Part shown: one piece after another, positions 35,965 through 44,550 of the stretch
Position numbering within the stretch: position 1 is the stretch's first letter
Layout: each line of letters starts with the position of its first letter
Source: Parabacteroides sp900760525
Lineage (GTDB): Bacteria > Bacteroidota > Bacteroidia > Bacteroidales > Tannerellaceae
DNA: 64,000 nucleotides
Assembly (NCBI RefSeq): GCF_049860805.1
Contig: NZ_CP187555.1
Location: 372,001 to 436,000, forward strand
Direction: 5' to 3'
Made by a program: the position numbers and the translations under genes
Notes under the pieces: generated by a model
Databases searched by the model: none
What the model saw: the letters and a program-made list of their open reading frames with translations, nothing else
What the model was told of the DNA's origin: nothing

Positions 35965-37152
35965 TTACTTAACCAGACCGTGACTTTTAAATACTTTGTG
36001 AATGGCTTCCAGCGCATAGTCGAGCTGTTCGATCGTGTGGGTCGCCATCAGCGAGAAGCGGATCAACGTATCTTCAGGCGCAACGGCCGGAGATACTACC
36101 GGGTTTACGAAGATACCGGCTTCGAACAGTTCTTTTACGATCAGGAATGTCAGATCGTTGTTGCGGATAAACAACGGAATGATCGGTGTTGCCGTATGGC
36201 CGATTTCACAACCCATATTGCGGAAACCATCCAGTGCGTAGTGCGTCAGTTTCCACAGGTGCTCGATACGTTCCGGTTCGCTCAGCATGATATCGAGTGC
36301 AGCGCCGGCTGCTGCCGTAGCGGCTGGAGTATTACTTGCACTGAATATGTAAGAACGGGAGTTGTGTCGCAGATAGTTGATCGTTTCCTTGTCCGAAGCG
36401 ATGAAACCGCCGATCGAAGCAAGCGACTTGCTGAATGTACCCATGATCAGATCCACATCGTTCGTTACGCCGAAGTGGTTGCAGGTCCCGCGACCGTGAT
36501 CGCCCAGGACACCTAAGCCGTGAGCTTCGTCTACCATTACGCTAGCATTATATTTTTTAGCTAATGCAACGATTTCCGGTAATTTGGCAATGTCGCCTTC
36601 CATACTGAACACACCATCGATAACGATCAGCTTCACCTTGTCGGGCTCGCATTTCTGGAGCTGTTTTTCCAGCGACTCCATATCGTTATGTTTGTATTTC
36701 AGTTTGGTAGAGAAGGAAAGACGGTGTCCTTCGATGATGGATGCATGGTCCAGTTCGTCCCAAAGGATATAATCTTCACGTCCTGTCAGGCAGGATACGA
36801 CACCTAAGTTTACCTGGAATCCCGTAGAATAAACGATGGCATCTTCTTTTCCGACAAATTCGGCCAGACGTTTTTCCAACTGGATGTGCAAATCCAGCGT
36901 TCCGTTCAGGAAACGTGAACCGGCACAACCCGTACCATATTTCTTAATGGCATCAATTGCCGCCTCTTTTACTTTCGGATGGTTTGTCAGGCCTAAATAG
37001 GCGTTAGAACCAAACATCAGGACTTTTTTACCGCTAATCATTACTTCCGTATCCTGATCACTTTCAATCATTCTGAAGTATGGGTAAATTCCTGCGGCCA
37101 TAGCCCGCTGAGGTGCATCGTACTTTGATAGTTTCTCTTGTAAAAGTTTCAT
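35965..37152 (-). CDS. spt: Serine palmitoyltransferase-type alpha-oxoamine synthase
   Basis: 395 residues of the PLP-dependent alpha-oxoamine synthase family, which joins an amino acid to an acyl-CoA. The sequence is close, as I recall it, to Bacteroides serine palmitoyltransferase, the first enzyme of sphingolipid synthesis (serine plus palmitoyl-CoA to 3-ketosphinganine). Shared motifs are MFGSNAYLGLT, YGTGCAGSRFLNGTLDLH, VDEAHGLGVLGDHGRGTCNHF, and the Schiff-base Lys in MGTFSKSLASIGGFIASD. KBL (glycine C-acetyltransferase) and BioF are relatives, but kbl usually sits with tdh and bioF with biotin genes, neither of which is here. The divergent lipid kinase gene supports a lipid role. Confidence 0.82.
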   Translation of the reverse strand: MKLLQEKLSKYDAPQRAMAAGIYPYFRMIESDQDTEVMISGKKVLMFGSNAYLGLTNHPKVKEAAIDAIKKYGTGCAGSRFLNGTLDLHIQLEKRLAEFVGKEDAIVYSTGFQVNLGVVSCLTGREDYILWDELDHASIIEGHRLSFSTKLKYKHNDMESLEKQLQKCEPDKVKLIVIDGVFSMEGDIAKLPEIVALAKKYNASVMVDEAHGLGVLGDHGRGTCNHFGVTNDVDLIMGTFSKSLASIGGFIASDKETINYLRHNSRSYIFSASNTPAATAAAGAALDIMLSEPERIEHLWKLTHYALDGFRNMGCEIGHTATPIIPLFIRNNDLTFLIVKELFEAGIFVNPVVSPAVAPEDTLIRFSLMATHTIEQLDYALEAIHKVFKSHGLVK

Positions 37153-37251
37153 ATTATAATTAACAGAGAATGATTTTCTCGCTACGTTGTTATTCTAAAA
37201 GAACCCAGGTCCGCTTACTACATAATAACTATGTTTCGGCAAATCCAGCCG

Positions 37252-37259
37252 CAAAAGTA
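37252..37259 (-). promoter_or_regulatory. -7 promoter element for spt
   Basis: Minus-strand TACTTTTG matches TAnnTTTG, 100 bases upstream of the spt start. No -33 box was identified at the standard distance. Confidence 0.5.
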
Positions 37260-37312
37260 GTAAAAAAATAACTTATAGTGGCCGAAATGCTTTAAAAGTT
37301 TTACAAAAGCAT

Positions 37313-37320
37313 TATTTTTG
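37313..37320 (+). promoter_or_regulatory. -7 promoter element for the lipid kinase gene
   Basis: TATTTTTG matches TAnnTTTG, 28 bases before the ATG at 37348. The divergent spt promoter box is 54 bases away, so the two genes could share a control region. Confidence 0.5.
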
Positions 37321-37347
37321 TCCTCTCAAAGTAAGTAACAGTAAAGA

Positions 37348-38319
37348 ATGGAGGGACAAACAATCAACATACAAGCCATCATAAATCCGATATCGGGTGT
37401 TGGCTCGAAGAGAAAGATTCCGAAGATGATAGAACGTGCTTTCGAGGACGGGAATTGTCATGTGGAAATTTCTTTTACCGAATATCCCGGTCATGCCAGC
37501 GAACTGACGCGACAAGCCCTTGATAAAGGAGCCAATTGCGTGATAGCCGTCGGAGGAGACGGGACTGTAAATGAGATTGCCCGCGCCATGCTCCATTCGG
37601 ATGCTGTGTTGGGGATCATCCCGAAAGGTTCCGGTAACGGCTTGGCGCGTGAATTGCATATCCCGATGGATGTGCGCCGGGCGGTCGACCTGATCGTAAA
37701 AGGACATATCTCGACAATCGACTGTTGCAAGGCGAACGGCCGTATTTTTTTCTGTACCTGCGGAGTCGGTTTTGATGCGGCTGTCAGCCAAAAGTTCGCG
37801 GGGGAGAAACGCCGCGGATCACTTACCTATATAAAGAATACGGTGGAGGAATATCTGAGTTACCAGCCCGAGCCTTATGAACTCCTGATCGATAACCAGA
37901 CGATCAAGGAAAAGGCTTTTTTGGTGGCCTGCGGAAATGCTTCGCAGTATGGAAACAATGCGTTTATCGCTCCCCATGCCAATATCCAGGATGGTAAAAT
38001 GGACATTACGATCCTTTCCCCTTTCGGTCCTCTGGATATCGCACCGTTGGCTATCCAGTTGTTTACAAAACAGATCGACCGCAACAGCAAGATCAAGACG
38101 TTTAAAGGAGAGGCCGTGACGATTATCCGCCAGAATCCGGGTGTCATGCACCTGGACGGCGAGCCGATCATGGCGGACAGCCGGATAGAAATCTCCGTTC
38201 TCCCTAAATCCTTGAATGTATTGACGCCGGAAACTGTTTCTTTTACGGAAGAGGTACAGAATCTGTTTGGTGAAGTAACCCGTTTCTTCGATAAGAAGCT
38301 TCCTTACATCTTCAGATAA
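37348..38319 (+). CDS. Diacylglycerol/sphingoid-type lipid kinase (DAGK_cat family)
   Basis: 323 residues. The catalytic fold of YegS/DgkB/sphingosine kinases is shown by IINPISGVGSKRK near the N-terminus, the nucleotide-binding loop IAVGGDGTVNEIARAM (about 66-80), GIIPKGSGNGLAREL (about 90-105) and the C-terminal beta domain ending in MHLDGEPIMADSRIEISVLP. It is cytoplasmic or membrane-associated and phosphorylates a lipid hydroxyl with ATP. The substrate is not readable from sequence. The divergent gene for serine palmitoyltransferase makes a sphingoid base or ceramide a reasonable guess, with diacylglycerol or undecaprenol as alternatives. Its 3' end overlaps the convergent trmN6 by 16 bases. 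Confidence 0.85.
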   Translation: MEGQTINIQAIINPISGVGSKRKIPKMIERAFEDGNCHVEISFTEYPGHASELTRQALDKGANCVIAVGGDGTVNEIARAMLHSDAVLGIIPKGSGNGLARELHIPMDVRRAVDLIVKGHISTIDCCKANGRIFFCTCGVGFDAAVSQKFAGEKRRGSLTYIKNTVEEYLSYQPEPYELLIDNQTIKEKAFLVACGNASQYGNNAFIAPHANIQDGKMDITILSPFGPLDIAPLAIQLFTKQIDRNSKIKTFKGEAVTIIRQNPGVMHLDGEPIMADSRIEISVLPKSLNVLTPETVSFTEEVQNLFGEVTRFFDKKLPYIFR

Positions 38320-39020
38320 AAATCTTTGGTGAGACCGATGTATTCGTCGGTATACCGATGCCTTGCAAGTTCGATGGCCAGCTGGCCGGAATATGCGGGA
38401 GATGCGGATGGTCCGGCTCCCAGTTCGGCTAACAGCCGTTTGGGTTGTGCGCCGGGCACGGGTAAGACGGCGATCTCTTTTGAAAGAGAGAGGTTTTCCC
38501 TTCTGATGCAATCCGCAAGGTGCTCTTTCCGGTCGTAGGGCAGGATGAGGGCGATGCGCCCACCGGGAGCGAGCAGCTTGCGGCTGTCTTGCAGCAGCGC
38601 TTCCAAGGTCAGCGTGTCGGTGTGGCGTGCCGTGTTCCGTTGCAGGTCCGGGCATTTCAGCGAATCGACAAAATAAGGGGGATTGGAAACAATCAGGTCA
38701 TATTTGTGCGTTCCGGCATGTGCGAAATCGGCCAGGGCGGAATGTATGACATTTATTCGTCCGGCGAAGGGGGAGGATTCTGCATTCTCCTGTGCCTGCC
38801 GGCAAGCATCGGCATCAATGTCGATAGCGTCGATATCCGCCTTGCTGCGTTGTGCCAGCATCAGGGCGATCAGTCCGGTTCCGGTTCCGATGTCCAGTAT
38901 GCGGTTGCACGATTCCGTGCCGGCCCATGCGCCGAGCAGAACGCCGTCGGTTCCTACTTTCATCGCGCATTTATCATGACGGACGGTAAATTGTTTGAAT
39001 TGAAAAAAGGGATTTGACAT
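38304..39020 (-). CDS. trmN6: tRNA1(Val) (adenine-37-N6)-methyltransferase
   Basis: 238 residues from the ATG at 39020 (MSNPFFQFKQFTVRHDKCAMKVGTDGVLLGAW, the family's typical opening); a start four codons upstream is possible. SAM-binding motif I is DIGTGTGLIALMLAQRS, followed by DAIDIDADACRQA. The catalytic motif for N6-adenine methylation is IVSNPPYF. The family (TrmN6/YfiC) methylates A37 of tRNA-Val. The gene is single, with a minus-strand promoter box at 39083, and its last 16 bases overlap the convergent lipid kinase gene. Confidence 0.9.
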   Translation of the reverse strand: MSNPFFQFKQFTVRHDKCAMKVGTDGVLLGAWAGTESCNRILDIGTGTGLIALMLAQRSKADIDAIDIDADACRQAQENAESSPFAGRINVIHSALADFAHAGTHKYDLIVSNPPYFVDSLKCPDLQRNTARHTDTLTLEALLQDSRKLLAPGGRIALILPYDRKEHLADCIRRENLSLSKEIAVLPVPGAQPKRLLAELGAGPSASPAYSGQLAIELARHRYTDEYIGLTKDFYLKM

Positions 39021-39037
39021 AGTAATTGACATTTGAT

Positions 39038-39074
39038 AATTGACAATGGACTGAATAATTGTCCATTGTCAATT
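39038..39074. repeat. Inverted repeat between trmN6 and lon
   Basis: Perfect 14-bp arms AATTGACAATGGAC / GTCCATTGTCAATT around 9 bases. It lies in the leader of trmN6 and upstream of the lon promoter box. The word ATTGACA also occurs just outside the arm (39025-39032). Probably an intergenic palindrome. Confidence 0.8.
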
Positions 39075-39082
39075 GTTCGGTG

Positions 39083-39120
39083 CAAAAGTAGTCAGATTTG
39101 AGTTAAATATAGTAACTTTG
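39083..39120. promoter_or_regulatory. Divergent -7 boxes for trmN6 (minus) and lon (plus)
   Basis: CAAAAGTA at 39083-39090 reads TACTTTTG on the minus strand, 63 bases before trmN6. TAACTTTG at 39113-39120 on the plus strand is 69 bases before lon. Both match TAnnTTTG; neither has a clear -33 box at the right spacing. Confidence 0.5.
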
Positions 39121-39188
39121 GCACGTTTATTGTATAAAGTAGAATTGCGGGCGATAAAGGAATATTCCGCAACGATGACAAATAATAT

Positions 39189-41651
39189 ATGAAGAAAGAT
39201 AAAGTAACGATGTTTGCCGAGGAGTCGTACGACGACCTGGAAGATAATATTGGTATTGTAATGCCTATCCTCACAGATTGTGATGTTGATGAAGACTTTA
39301 CCGGAGGAATGGAGAAGGTAGGAGAGGAGTTGCCTATTCTTCCGCTCCGGAATATGGTCTTGTTCCCCGGCGTAGCTATGCCGGTCATGATAGGACGCCC
39401 TAAATCTATGCGCCTGATCAAGGATGCAGCCCATAAGAAAAGCCTGATCGGAGTGGTTTGTCAGAAGGATATGAACACGGAAGATCCGAAGGAGGAAGAT
39501 CTGTATACCACGGGAGTCGTAGCCGACATTGTCCGTGTACTGGAGATGCCGGACGGGTCGACAACCGTGATCCTGCAAGGTAAGAAACGCTTCCACCTGG
39601 AAGAGTTGTCTGCCGTCGATCCTTACTTGACCGGAAAGATCAAATTACTCGAAGACGTTATGCCGGACAAGACCGACCGTGAGTTCGAGGCGCTTATTTC
39701 GACTATCAAAGATTTGACTGTCAAGATGCTCGGAGCTGTTTCCGAACCTCCGCGCGACTTGATTTTCTCAATAAAGAATAATAATAATGTCATTTACACG
39801 ATCAATTTCTCTTGCAGCAATGTCCCTAACGGATCGTCTGAAAAACAAGATTTGTTGTTGATCGGTAACTTGAAAGACCGTGCGTACCGTCTCCTGTTTA
39901 TCCTGAACCGCGAGTATCAGCTGGTGGAACTGAAAACGTCCATCCAGATGAAGACACACGAAGATATCAACCAGCAACAGAAGGAATACTTCCTCCAGCA
40001 GCAGATCAAGACGATCCAGGAAGAGTTGGGCGGTAATATCAATGAACTGGAGATAAAGGAACTGCGCGAGAAGGCTGCCAAGAAGAAATGGTCGCCCGCT
40101 GTGGCCGAAACGTTTGAAAAAGAAGTGCGCAAGCTGGAACGCCTGCATCCGCAATCGCCGGATTTTTCGATCCAGACGCAATATGTGCAGACGATCATCA
40201 ATCTGCCGTGGAACGAATGTAGCAAGGATAATTTCAATCTTGCCCATGCCCAGAAAGTCCTGGACCGCGATCACTACGGGTTGGAAAAGGTCAAAGAGCG
40301 TATCATCGAGCACCTGGCCGTGCTGAAACTGAAAGGGGATATGAAATCGCCCATCATCTGCCTGTATGGGCCTCCGGGAGTCGGTAAGACTTCATTGGGA
40401 AAATCGGTCGCAGAAGCCCTGCATCGCAAGTATGTCCGAGTTTCGTTGGGCGGCCTACACGACGAGGCGGAGATACGTGGCCACCGTCGTACCTATATCG
40501 GTGCGATGTCCGGACGTATTATCCAGAACCTCCAGAAGGCCGGAACTTCAAACCCTGTGTTCATCCTTGACGAAATAGACAAGGTGACGAATGACTTCAA
40601 GGGCGATCCTGCTTCCGCTTTGCTCGAGGTGTTGGACCCGGAGCAGAACAATGCTTTCCACGATAACTATCTGGATATCGATTATGACTTGAGCAAGGTG
40701 ATGTTTATTGCGACCGCCAATAACTTGAATACGATCTCCCAGCCCTTGCTGGACCGTATGGAACTGATCGAGGTGAGTGGCTATATCATGGAAGAGAAAG
40801 TGGAAATCGCTGCCCGCCACTTGGTCCCGAAACAATTGGAGATCCACGGCCTGCCGAAAGGAAAGGTGAAGTTCCCGAAAAAGACGCTGCAAGCGATCAT
40901 CGAGTCTTACACCCGTGAAAGCGGTGTGCGCGAGCTGGACAAAAAGATCGCCAAGATCATGCGTAAGCTGGCCCGCAAGATGGCGTCCGACGAGGTGCTT
41001 CCAGCGCAGATACGCCCTGAAGATTTGCACGATTACCTGGGAGCAGTCGAATATACCCGTGATAAATATCAGGGCAATGATTATGCAGGTGTCGTAACCG
41101 GCCTTGCCTGGACGGCTGTCGGCGGTGAGATCCTCTTTGTTGAATCCAGTTTGAGCAAAGGGAAAGGTTCAAAGCTCACTTTGACAGGTAATTTAGGTGA
41201 TGTGATGAAAGAATCTGCCATGTTGGCACTCGAATATATCCATTCGCATGCCGGGCTGTTCGATATCGCTGAAGATATGTTTGAAAACTGGAATGTCCAT
41301 ATTCATGTGCCCGAAGGAGCGATACCGAAAGACGGTCCGAGCGCCGGCGTCACGATGGTGACTTCATTGGTGTCAGCCTTTACGCAACGTAAGGTGCGCA
41401 GCAACCTGGCCATGACGGGCGAGATCACGCTGCGTGGCAAAGTCCTCCCGGTGGGCGGCATCAAAGAAAAGATTCTGGCTGCAAAGCGTGCCGGAATCAA
41501 GGAACTGATCCTCTGCCAGGAGAATAAGAAAGATATTGAAGAGATCAAGCCGGACTATTTGAAAGGATTGACTTTCCACTATGTGGATGATATCCGCCAG
41601 GTGGTTGATCTGGCCTTATTGAATGAAAAAGTGGCTAATCCTTTGTTCTGA
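39189..41651 (+). CDS. lon: ATP-dependent Lon protease
   Basis: 820 residues. A cytoplasmic AAA+ serine protease that degrades misfolded and regulatory proteins. Order: an N-terminal extension of ~45 acidic residues, the substrate-binding LON domain (about 48-250, ELPILPLRNMVLFPG), a coiled region (EDINQQQKEYFLQQQIKTIQEELGG), and an AAA+ module with Walker A GPPGVGKTS (about 394) and Walker B VFILDEIDK. The protease domain carries the catalytic Ser718 in KDGPSAGVTMV and the catalytic Lys near 761 in IKEKILAAKRAG. It is a complete single gene, with a strong terminator 20 bases after the stop. Confidence 0.97.
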   Translation: MKKDKVTMFAEESYDDLEDNIGIVMPILTDCDVDEDFTGGMEKVGEELPILPLRNMVLFPGVAMPVMIGRPKSMRLIKDAAHKKSLIGVVCQKDMNTEDPKEEDLYTTGVVADIVRVLEMPDGSTTVILQGKKRFHLEELSAVDPYLTGKIKLLEDVMPDKTDREFEALISTIKDLTVKMLGAVSEPPRDLIFSIKNNNNVIYTINFSCSNVPNGSSEKQDLLLIGNLKDRAYRLLFILNREYQLVELKTSIQMKTHEDINQQQKEYFLQQQIKTIQEELGGNINELEIKELREKAAKKKWSPAVAETFEKEVRKLERLHPQSPDFSIQTQYVQTIINLPWNECSKDNFNLAHAQKVLDRDHYGLEKVKERIIEHLAVLKLKGDMKSPIICLYGPPGVGKTSLGKSVAEALHRKYVRVSLGGLHDEAEIRGHRRTYIGAMSGRIIQNLQKAGTSNPVFILDEIDKVTNDFKGDPASALLEVLDPEQNNAFHDNYLDIDYDLSKVMFIATANNLNTISQPLLDRMELIEVSGYIMEEKVEIAARHLVPKQLEIHGLPKGKVKFPKKTLQAIIESYTRESGVRELDKKIAKIMRKLARKMASDEVLPAQIRPEDLHDYLGAVEYTRDKYQGNDYAGVVTGLAWTAVGGEILFVESSLSKGKGSKLTLTGNLGDVMKESAMLALEYIHSHAGLFDIAEDMFENWNVHIHVPEGAIPKDGPSAGVTMVTSLVSAFTQRKVRSNLAMTGEITLRGKVLPVGGIKEKILAAKRAGIKELILCQENKKDIEEIKPDYLKGLTFHYVDDIRQVVDLALLNEKVANPLF

Positions 41652-41672
41652 AGATAAATAGCGTTTCTATAT

Positions 41673-41731
41673 ATAAGCCCTGTAAAGGTGATGTGCCGAA
41701 TGTAGGCAGTTCCTTTACAGGGCTTATTTTA
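41673..41731 (+). terminator. Rho-independent terminator of lon
   Basis: Perfect 16-bp stem (ATAAGCCCTGTAAAGG / CCTTTACAGGGCTTAT) with a 23-base loop, followed by TTTAT. Confidence 0.85.
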
Positions 41732-41843
41732 TGTCGGCTATATTCGGGAGTGGCATTGTACTTGAATTATATTCTATTTAAATGATATTTTTAGCAAAAC
41801 AACCGGCATCCTTAATACGTTTGTCCTGTTGAAGGGAAAAACA

Positions 41844-41881
41844 AAATCAGGCAATCGTTTTTAGAAACAATTGCCTGATTT
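41844..41881 (-). terminator. Terminator of the tRNA-Gly gene
   Basis: Stem AAATCAGGCAAT / ATTGCCTGATTT (12 bp) with a 14-base loop, 11 bases after the tRNA on the minus strand, followed by TGTTTTT. Confidence 0.8.
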
Positions 41882-41891
41882 ATAGGATTGA

Positions 41892-41963
41892 GCGGTAGGC
41901 GAGGCTCGAACTCGTGACCCTCAGCTTGGGAAGCTGATGCTCTACCAACTGAGCTACTACCGC
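41892..41963 (-). tRNA. tRNA-Gly (anticodon CCC)
   Basis: 72 bases that fold into a full cloverleaf: acceptor stem GCGGTAG / CTACCGC, D arm GCTC-AGTTGGTA-GAGC, anticodon arm TCAGC-TTCCCAA-GCTGA with CCC in positions 34-36, a five-base variable loop, and T arm ACGAG-TTCGAGC-CTCGC (one A-C mismatch at the end of the T stem). CCA is not encoded. It decodes GGG. The gene is separate, with its own terminator, and is divergent from argB. Confidence 0.95.
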
Positions 41964-42003
41964 GTTGGATGGTGCAAATGTATACAAATCTTTTATTTTT
42001 TAG

Positions 42004-42011
42004 TACCTTTG
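42004..42011 (+). promoter_or_regulatory. -7 promoter element for argB
   Basis: TACCTTTG matches TAnnTTTG, 29 bases before the ATG at 42041. No -33 box is seen at the standard distance. Confidence 0.5.
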
Positions 42012-42040
42012 GCACAAAAATTTTAAAAGAATTTATAGTA

Positions 42041-42808
42041 ATGGAAAAGCTTACGCTGATTAAGGTGGGAGGAAAGATTGTGGAAGAAGAAGAAACGCTC
42101 CGCAATCTGCTGAACGACTTCTCGCAGGTGGAAGGATATAAAGTGCTGGTTCATGGAGGCGGACGTTCCGCAACGAAACTGGCTGCACAGTTGGGTATCG
42201 AGAGTAAGATGGTAGGCGGACGCCGGATTACGGATGCGGATATGTTGAAAGTGGTTACGATGGTTTATGGAGGACTTGTCAATAAGAATATCGTCGCCGG
42301 CCTCCAGGCTTTAGGCATAAACGCGTTGGGACTGACCGGGGCGGATATGAATCTGATGCGGTCGGATAAACGCCCGGTAGGAGAGGTGGACTATGGCTTT
42401 GTCGGCGATGTGAAAGAGGTGAATGCAGATCTGCTGGCATCTCTGATTCATCAAGGCATTGTCCCGGTACTGGCTCCCCTTACACACGATAAACAAGGAC
42501 ATCTGTTGAATACCAACGCTGATACGATCGCAGGCGAAGCCGCCAAAGCCCTGGCTAAACATTTCGAAGTGACTTTGATGTTCTGCTTTGAAAAGAAAGG
42601 AGTTTTGAAGGATGAGAACGATGATGAAAGTGTAATCCCCGAAATAGACCGTACTGCTTTCAAGCAGTATGTAGAAGCTGGTGTGATTCAAGGGGGAATG
42701 ATTCCTAAACTCGAAAATTCGTTTCAAGCAATCGAGGCCGGTGTTAAGCAGGTAATTATAACGCAGGCTTCGGATATTCATTTGGGAAAAGGTACACGTG
42801 TCTTTTGA
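42041..42808 (+). CDS. argB: Acetylglutamate kinase
   Basis: 255 residues from the ATG at 42041 (MEKLTLIKVGGKIVEEE). A longer frame back to 41969 would run over the promoter box and is rejected. It phosphorylates N-acetyl-glutamate (or N-succinyl-glutamate, used in some Bacteroidetes) in arginine synthesis. Amino-acid-kinase motifs are KVGGK at the N-terminus, VLVHGGGRSATKLAAQLGI, GGRRITDADML, NTNADTIAGEAAKALA and IQGGMIPKLENSFQAIEAGVKQVIIT. No other arg gene is next to it. Specificity between acetyl and succinyl substrate cannot be read here. Confidence 0.93.
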   Translation: MEKLTLIKVGGKIVEEEETLRNLLNDFSQVEGYKVLVHGGGRSATKLAAQLGIESKMVGGRRITDADMLKVVTMVYGGLVNKNIVAGLQALGINALGLTGADMNLMRSDKRPVGEVDYGFVGDVKEVNADLLASLIHQGIVPVLAPLTHDKQGHLLNTNADTIAGEAAKALAKHFEVTLMFCFEKKGVLKDENDDESVIPEIDRTAFKQYVEAGVIQGGMIPKLENSFQAIEAGVKQVIITQASDIHLGKGTRVF

Positions 42809-42816
42809 TATGTTAC

Positions 42817-42854
42817 TAAATTTGTTGTAAATATTATGTTTTGCAACAAATTTA
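42817..42854 (+). terminator. Weak hairpin after argB
   Basis: Inverted arms TAAATTTGTTG / CAACAAATTTA (11 bp) with a 16-base loop, starting 8 bases after the argB stop. It is AT-rich with no T-run, so termination is uncertain. Confidence 0.45.
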
Positions 42855-42887
42855 AACTGCAAAATGATAATAAGTAAAATAATTTAC

Positions 42888-43038
42888 TATATTTGTGGTG
42901 TAAATAGTTTAAGTGTATTTTTGAAACGAACGTTGGGATACTGTGCAGGTTTGTTTTGGTAACTAATTTGCGAAGGAATATATAAACAATATACCTGTAC
43001 AAAATAGAAGGGGGAGCTTGGGAGAGTTTCCCCTTTTC
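42888..43038 (+). ncRNA. Candidate small RNA between argB and the ABC gene
   Basis: TATATTTG at 42888-42895 is a good -7 box. Some 115 bases later an inverted repeat GGGGGA ... TCCCC (43010-43034) runs into TTTTCTG, terminator-like. The ~135 bases between have no credible open frame, although short ones exist. A second promoter box at 43042 serves the ABC gene, so this first one may make a separate RNA or just a longer leader. Weak evidence. Confidence 0.3.
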
Positions 43039-43049
43039 TGTTACCTTTG
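43018..43049 (+). promoter_or_regulatory. Promoter of the ABC ATPase gene
   Basis: CTTG (43017-43020) and TACCTTTG (43042-43049) are 21 bases apart, near the consensus. The ATG at 43070 follows 20 bases later. Confidence 0.55.
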
Positions 43050-43069
43050 CTTCGTGTAATAAAAAGGCG

Positions 43070-44539
43070 ATGGAAAATAGGAAAATAATGGTAAATATTC
43101 GGAACGTTGTAACTCGCTTGCCGGAACTGCGTTTTGACGAACCTCTTAACTGGATAATTGAAGAGGGACAACAATGGGCTGTCATAGGTCCGAACGGTGC
43201 AGGCAAGACGTTGATTGCCGACGTCATGCAACGTAAATTTGCATTGAAAGAAGGGGACGTTACTTTCGGATATGAGGGTAATGTCAGTAACTTGGTGAAA
43301 AGTATTGCGTTTAAAGATATTTATTCCCTGGCCGATTGCCGTAATTCTTATTATCAGCAACGCTGGCATTCGACTGAGACGGACGAAGTCCCTACAATAG
43401 AAGAAATATTAGATGAAGATGCGGGATCGGAAGATTATCATAAAGTGTTATCTCTGTTCGGTATAGAAGAGTTTCTGCCGAAGAAGCTAATTTTCCTGTC
43501 CAGTGGTGAATTGAGGAAGTTCTTGATTGTCCGTACATTGCTGAAGCGTCCCCGTGTCCTGATATTGGATAATCCGTTTATCGGGCTGGATGCTCCTTCA
43601 AGAAGAGTTCTGGTGGAGATGTTGCAGCAAATGACGAAGTTGAAAGGGGTTCAGGTGGTCTTATTGCTTTCTAATCCGGACGATATACCTGAAATGATAA
43701 CGCATGTCTTACCGGTCAAGCAGCGCAGATGTCTTCCGGTTTGCAGCCGCGAAGAATTTCTGAAGCAGTCGGATCTGATTGCCGATTTGTTTCCGTCCGA
43801 GGGAAAAGACGATTCCGAACGGAGCGGATTATTTTTACTTCCTGTCGAGGAGCGGAAAGAACCTTCCGCTCACCTCGTTACTTTCAGGATGGAACACGTT
43901 TCGATCAAATATGGTAGCCGTACGATCCTGAAAGAACTGGATTGGGAAGTGAAAAACGGGGAGAAGTGGGCGTTGTTCGGTCCGAACGGGGCCGGCAAAT
44001 CGACGTTGTTGAGTTTGATTTATGCTGATAATCCGCAATCGTATGCCAACACGCTTTATCTTTTTGACCGGAAACGCGGTTCGGGAGAAAGTATCTGGGA
44101 TATCAAGAAACGTATCGGATATGTTTCCCCGGAAATGCATCTTTTCTATATGGAGAATGTACCGGCATTGAATATTGTAGGTTCCGGCTTTTTTGACTCG
44201 ATCGGGTTGTTCAGAAAATGTACGGAACAACAGCAGCAGGTTGCTTTGGCCTGGATGCGTGTGTTCGGTATCGAAGGGTTGAAAGACCGCTCTTTCCTTA
44301 CGCTTTCTTCCGGTGAACAGCGGTTGGTGCTTCTGGCGCGTGCGTTTGTCAAAGATCCGGATCTGATCATTCTGGATGAGCCGTTGCACGGCTTGGATGT
44401 GAGCAATAAGAAGAAGGCGGCTGCCATTATCGAGCAGTTCTGTTCGCGTCCGGGGAAGACGCTGATTTATGTCACGCACTATCCGCATGAATTGCCCGCC
44501 TGTGTGGATAAACGTTTTGAATTGGTTAAACACGCTTAA
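43070..44539 (+). CDS. ABC ATPase with two nucleotide-binding domains (ModF/PhrA-like)
   Basis: 489 residues, two NBDs in one chain, no membrane segment. NBD1 has Walker A GPNGAGKT (about 42), signature FLSSGELRKFLIVRTLLK and Walker B VLILDNPFIGLD, where the usual catalytic Glu after Asp is Asn. NBD2 has Walker A GPNGAGKST, signature LSSGEQRLVLLARAF and an intact LIILDEPLHGLD. This layout matches the soluble ModF group, which lacks a partner permease and whose role is uncertain. No permease gene is nearby. The following two genes (12-base gap, then a 4-base overlap) may be in the same operon. Confidence 0.85.
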   Translation: MENRKIMVNIRNVVTRLPELRFDEPLNWIIEEGQQWAVIGPNGAGKTLIADVMQRKFALKEGDVTFGYEGNVSNLVKSIAFKDIYSLADCRNSYYQQRWHSTETDEVPTIEEILDEDAGSEDYHKVLSLFGIEEFLPKKLIFLSSGELRKFLIVRTLLKRPRVLILDNPFIGLDAPSRRVLVEMLQQMTKLKGVQVVLLLSNPDDIPEMITHVLPVKQRRCLPVCSREEFLKQSDLIADLFPSEGKDDSERSGLFLLPVEERKEPSAHLVTFRMEHVSIKYGSRTILKELDWEVKNGEKWALFGPNGAGKSTLLSLIYADNPQSYANTLYLFDRKRGSGESIWDIKKRIGYVSPEMHLFYMENVPALNIVGSGFFDSIGLFRKCTEQQQQVALAWMRVFGIEGLKDRSFLTLSSGEQRLVLLARAFVKDPDLIILDEPLHGLDVSNKKKAAAIIEQFCSRPGKTLIYVTHYPHELPACVDKRFELVKHA

Positions 44540-44550
44540 GGATTTGTCTG

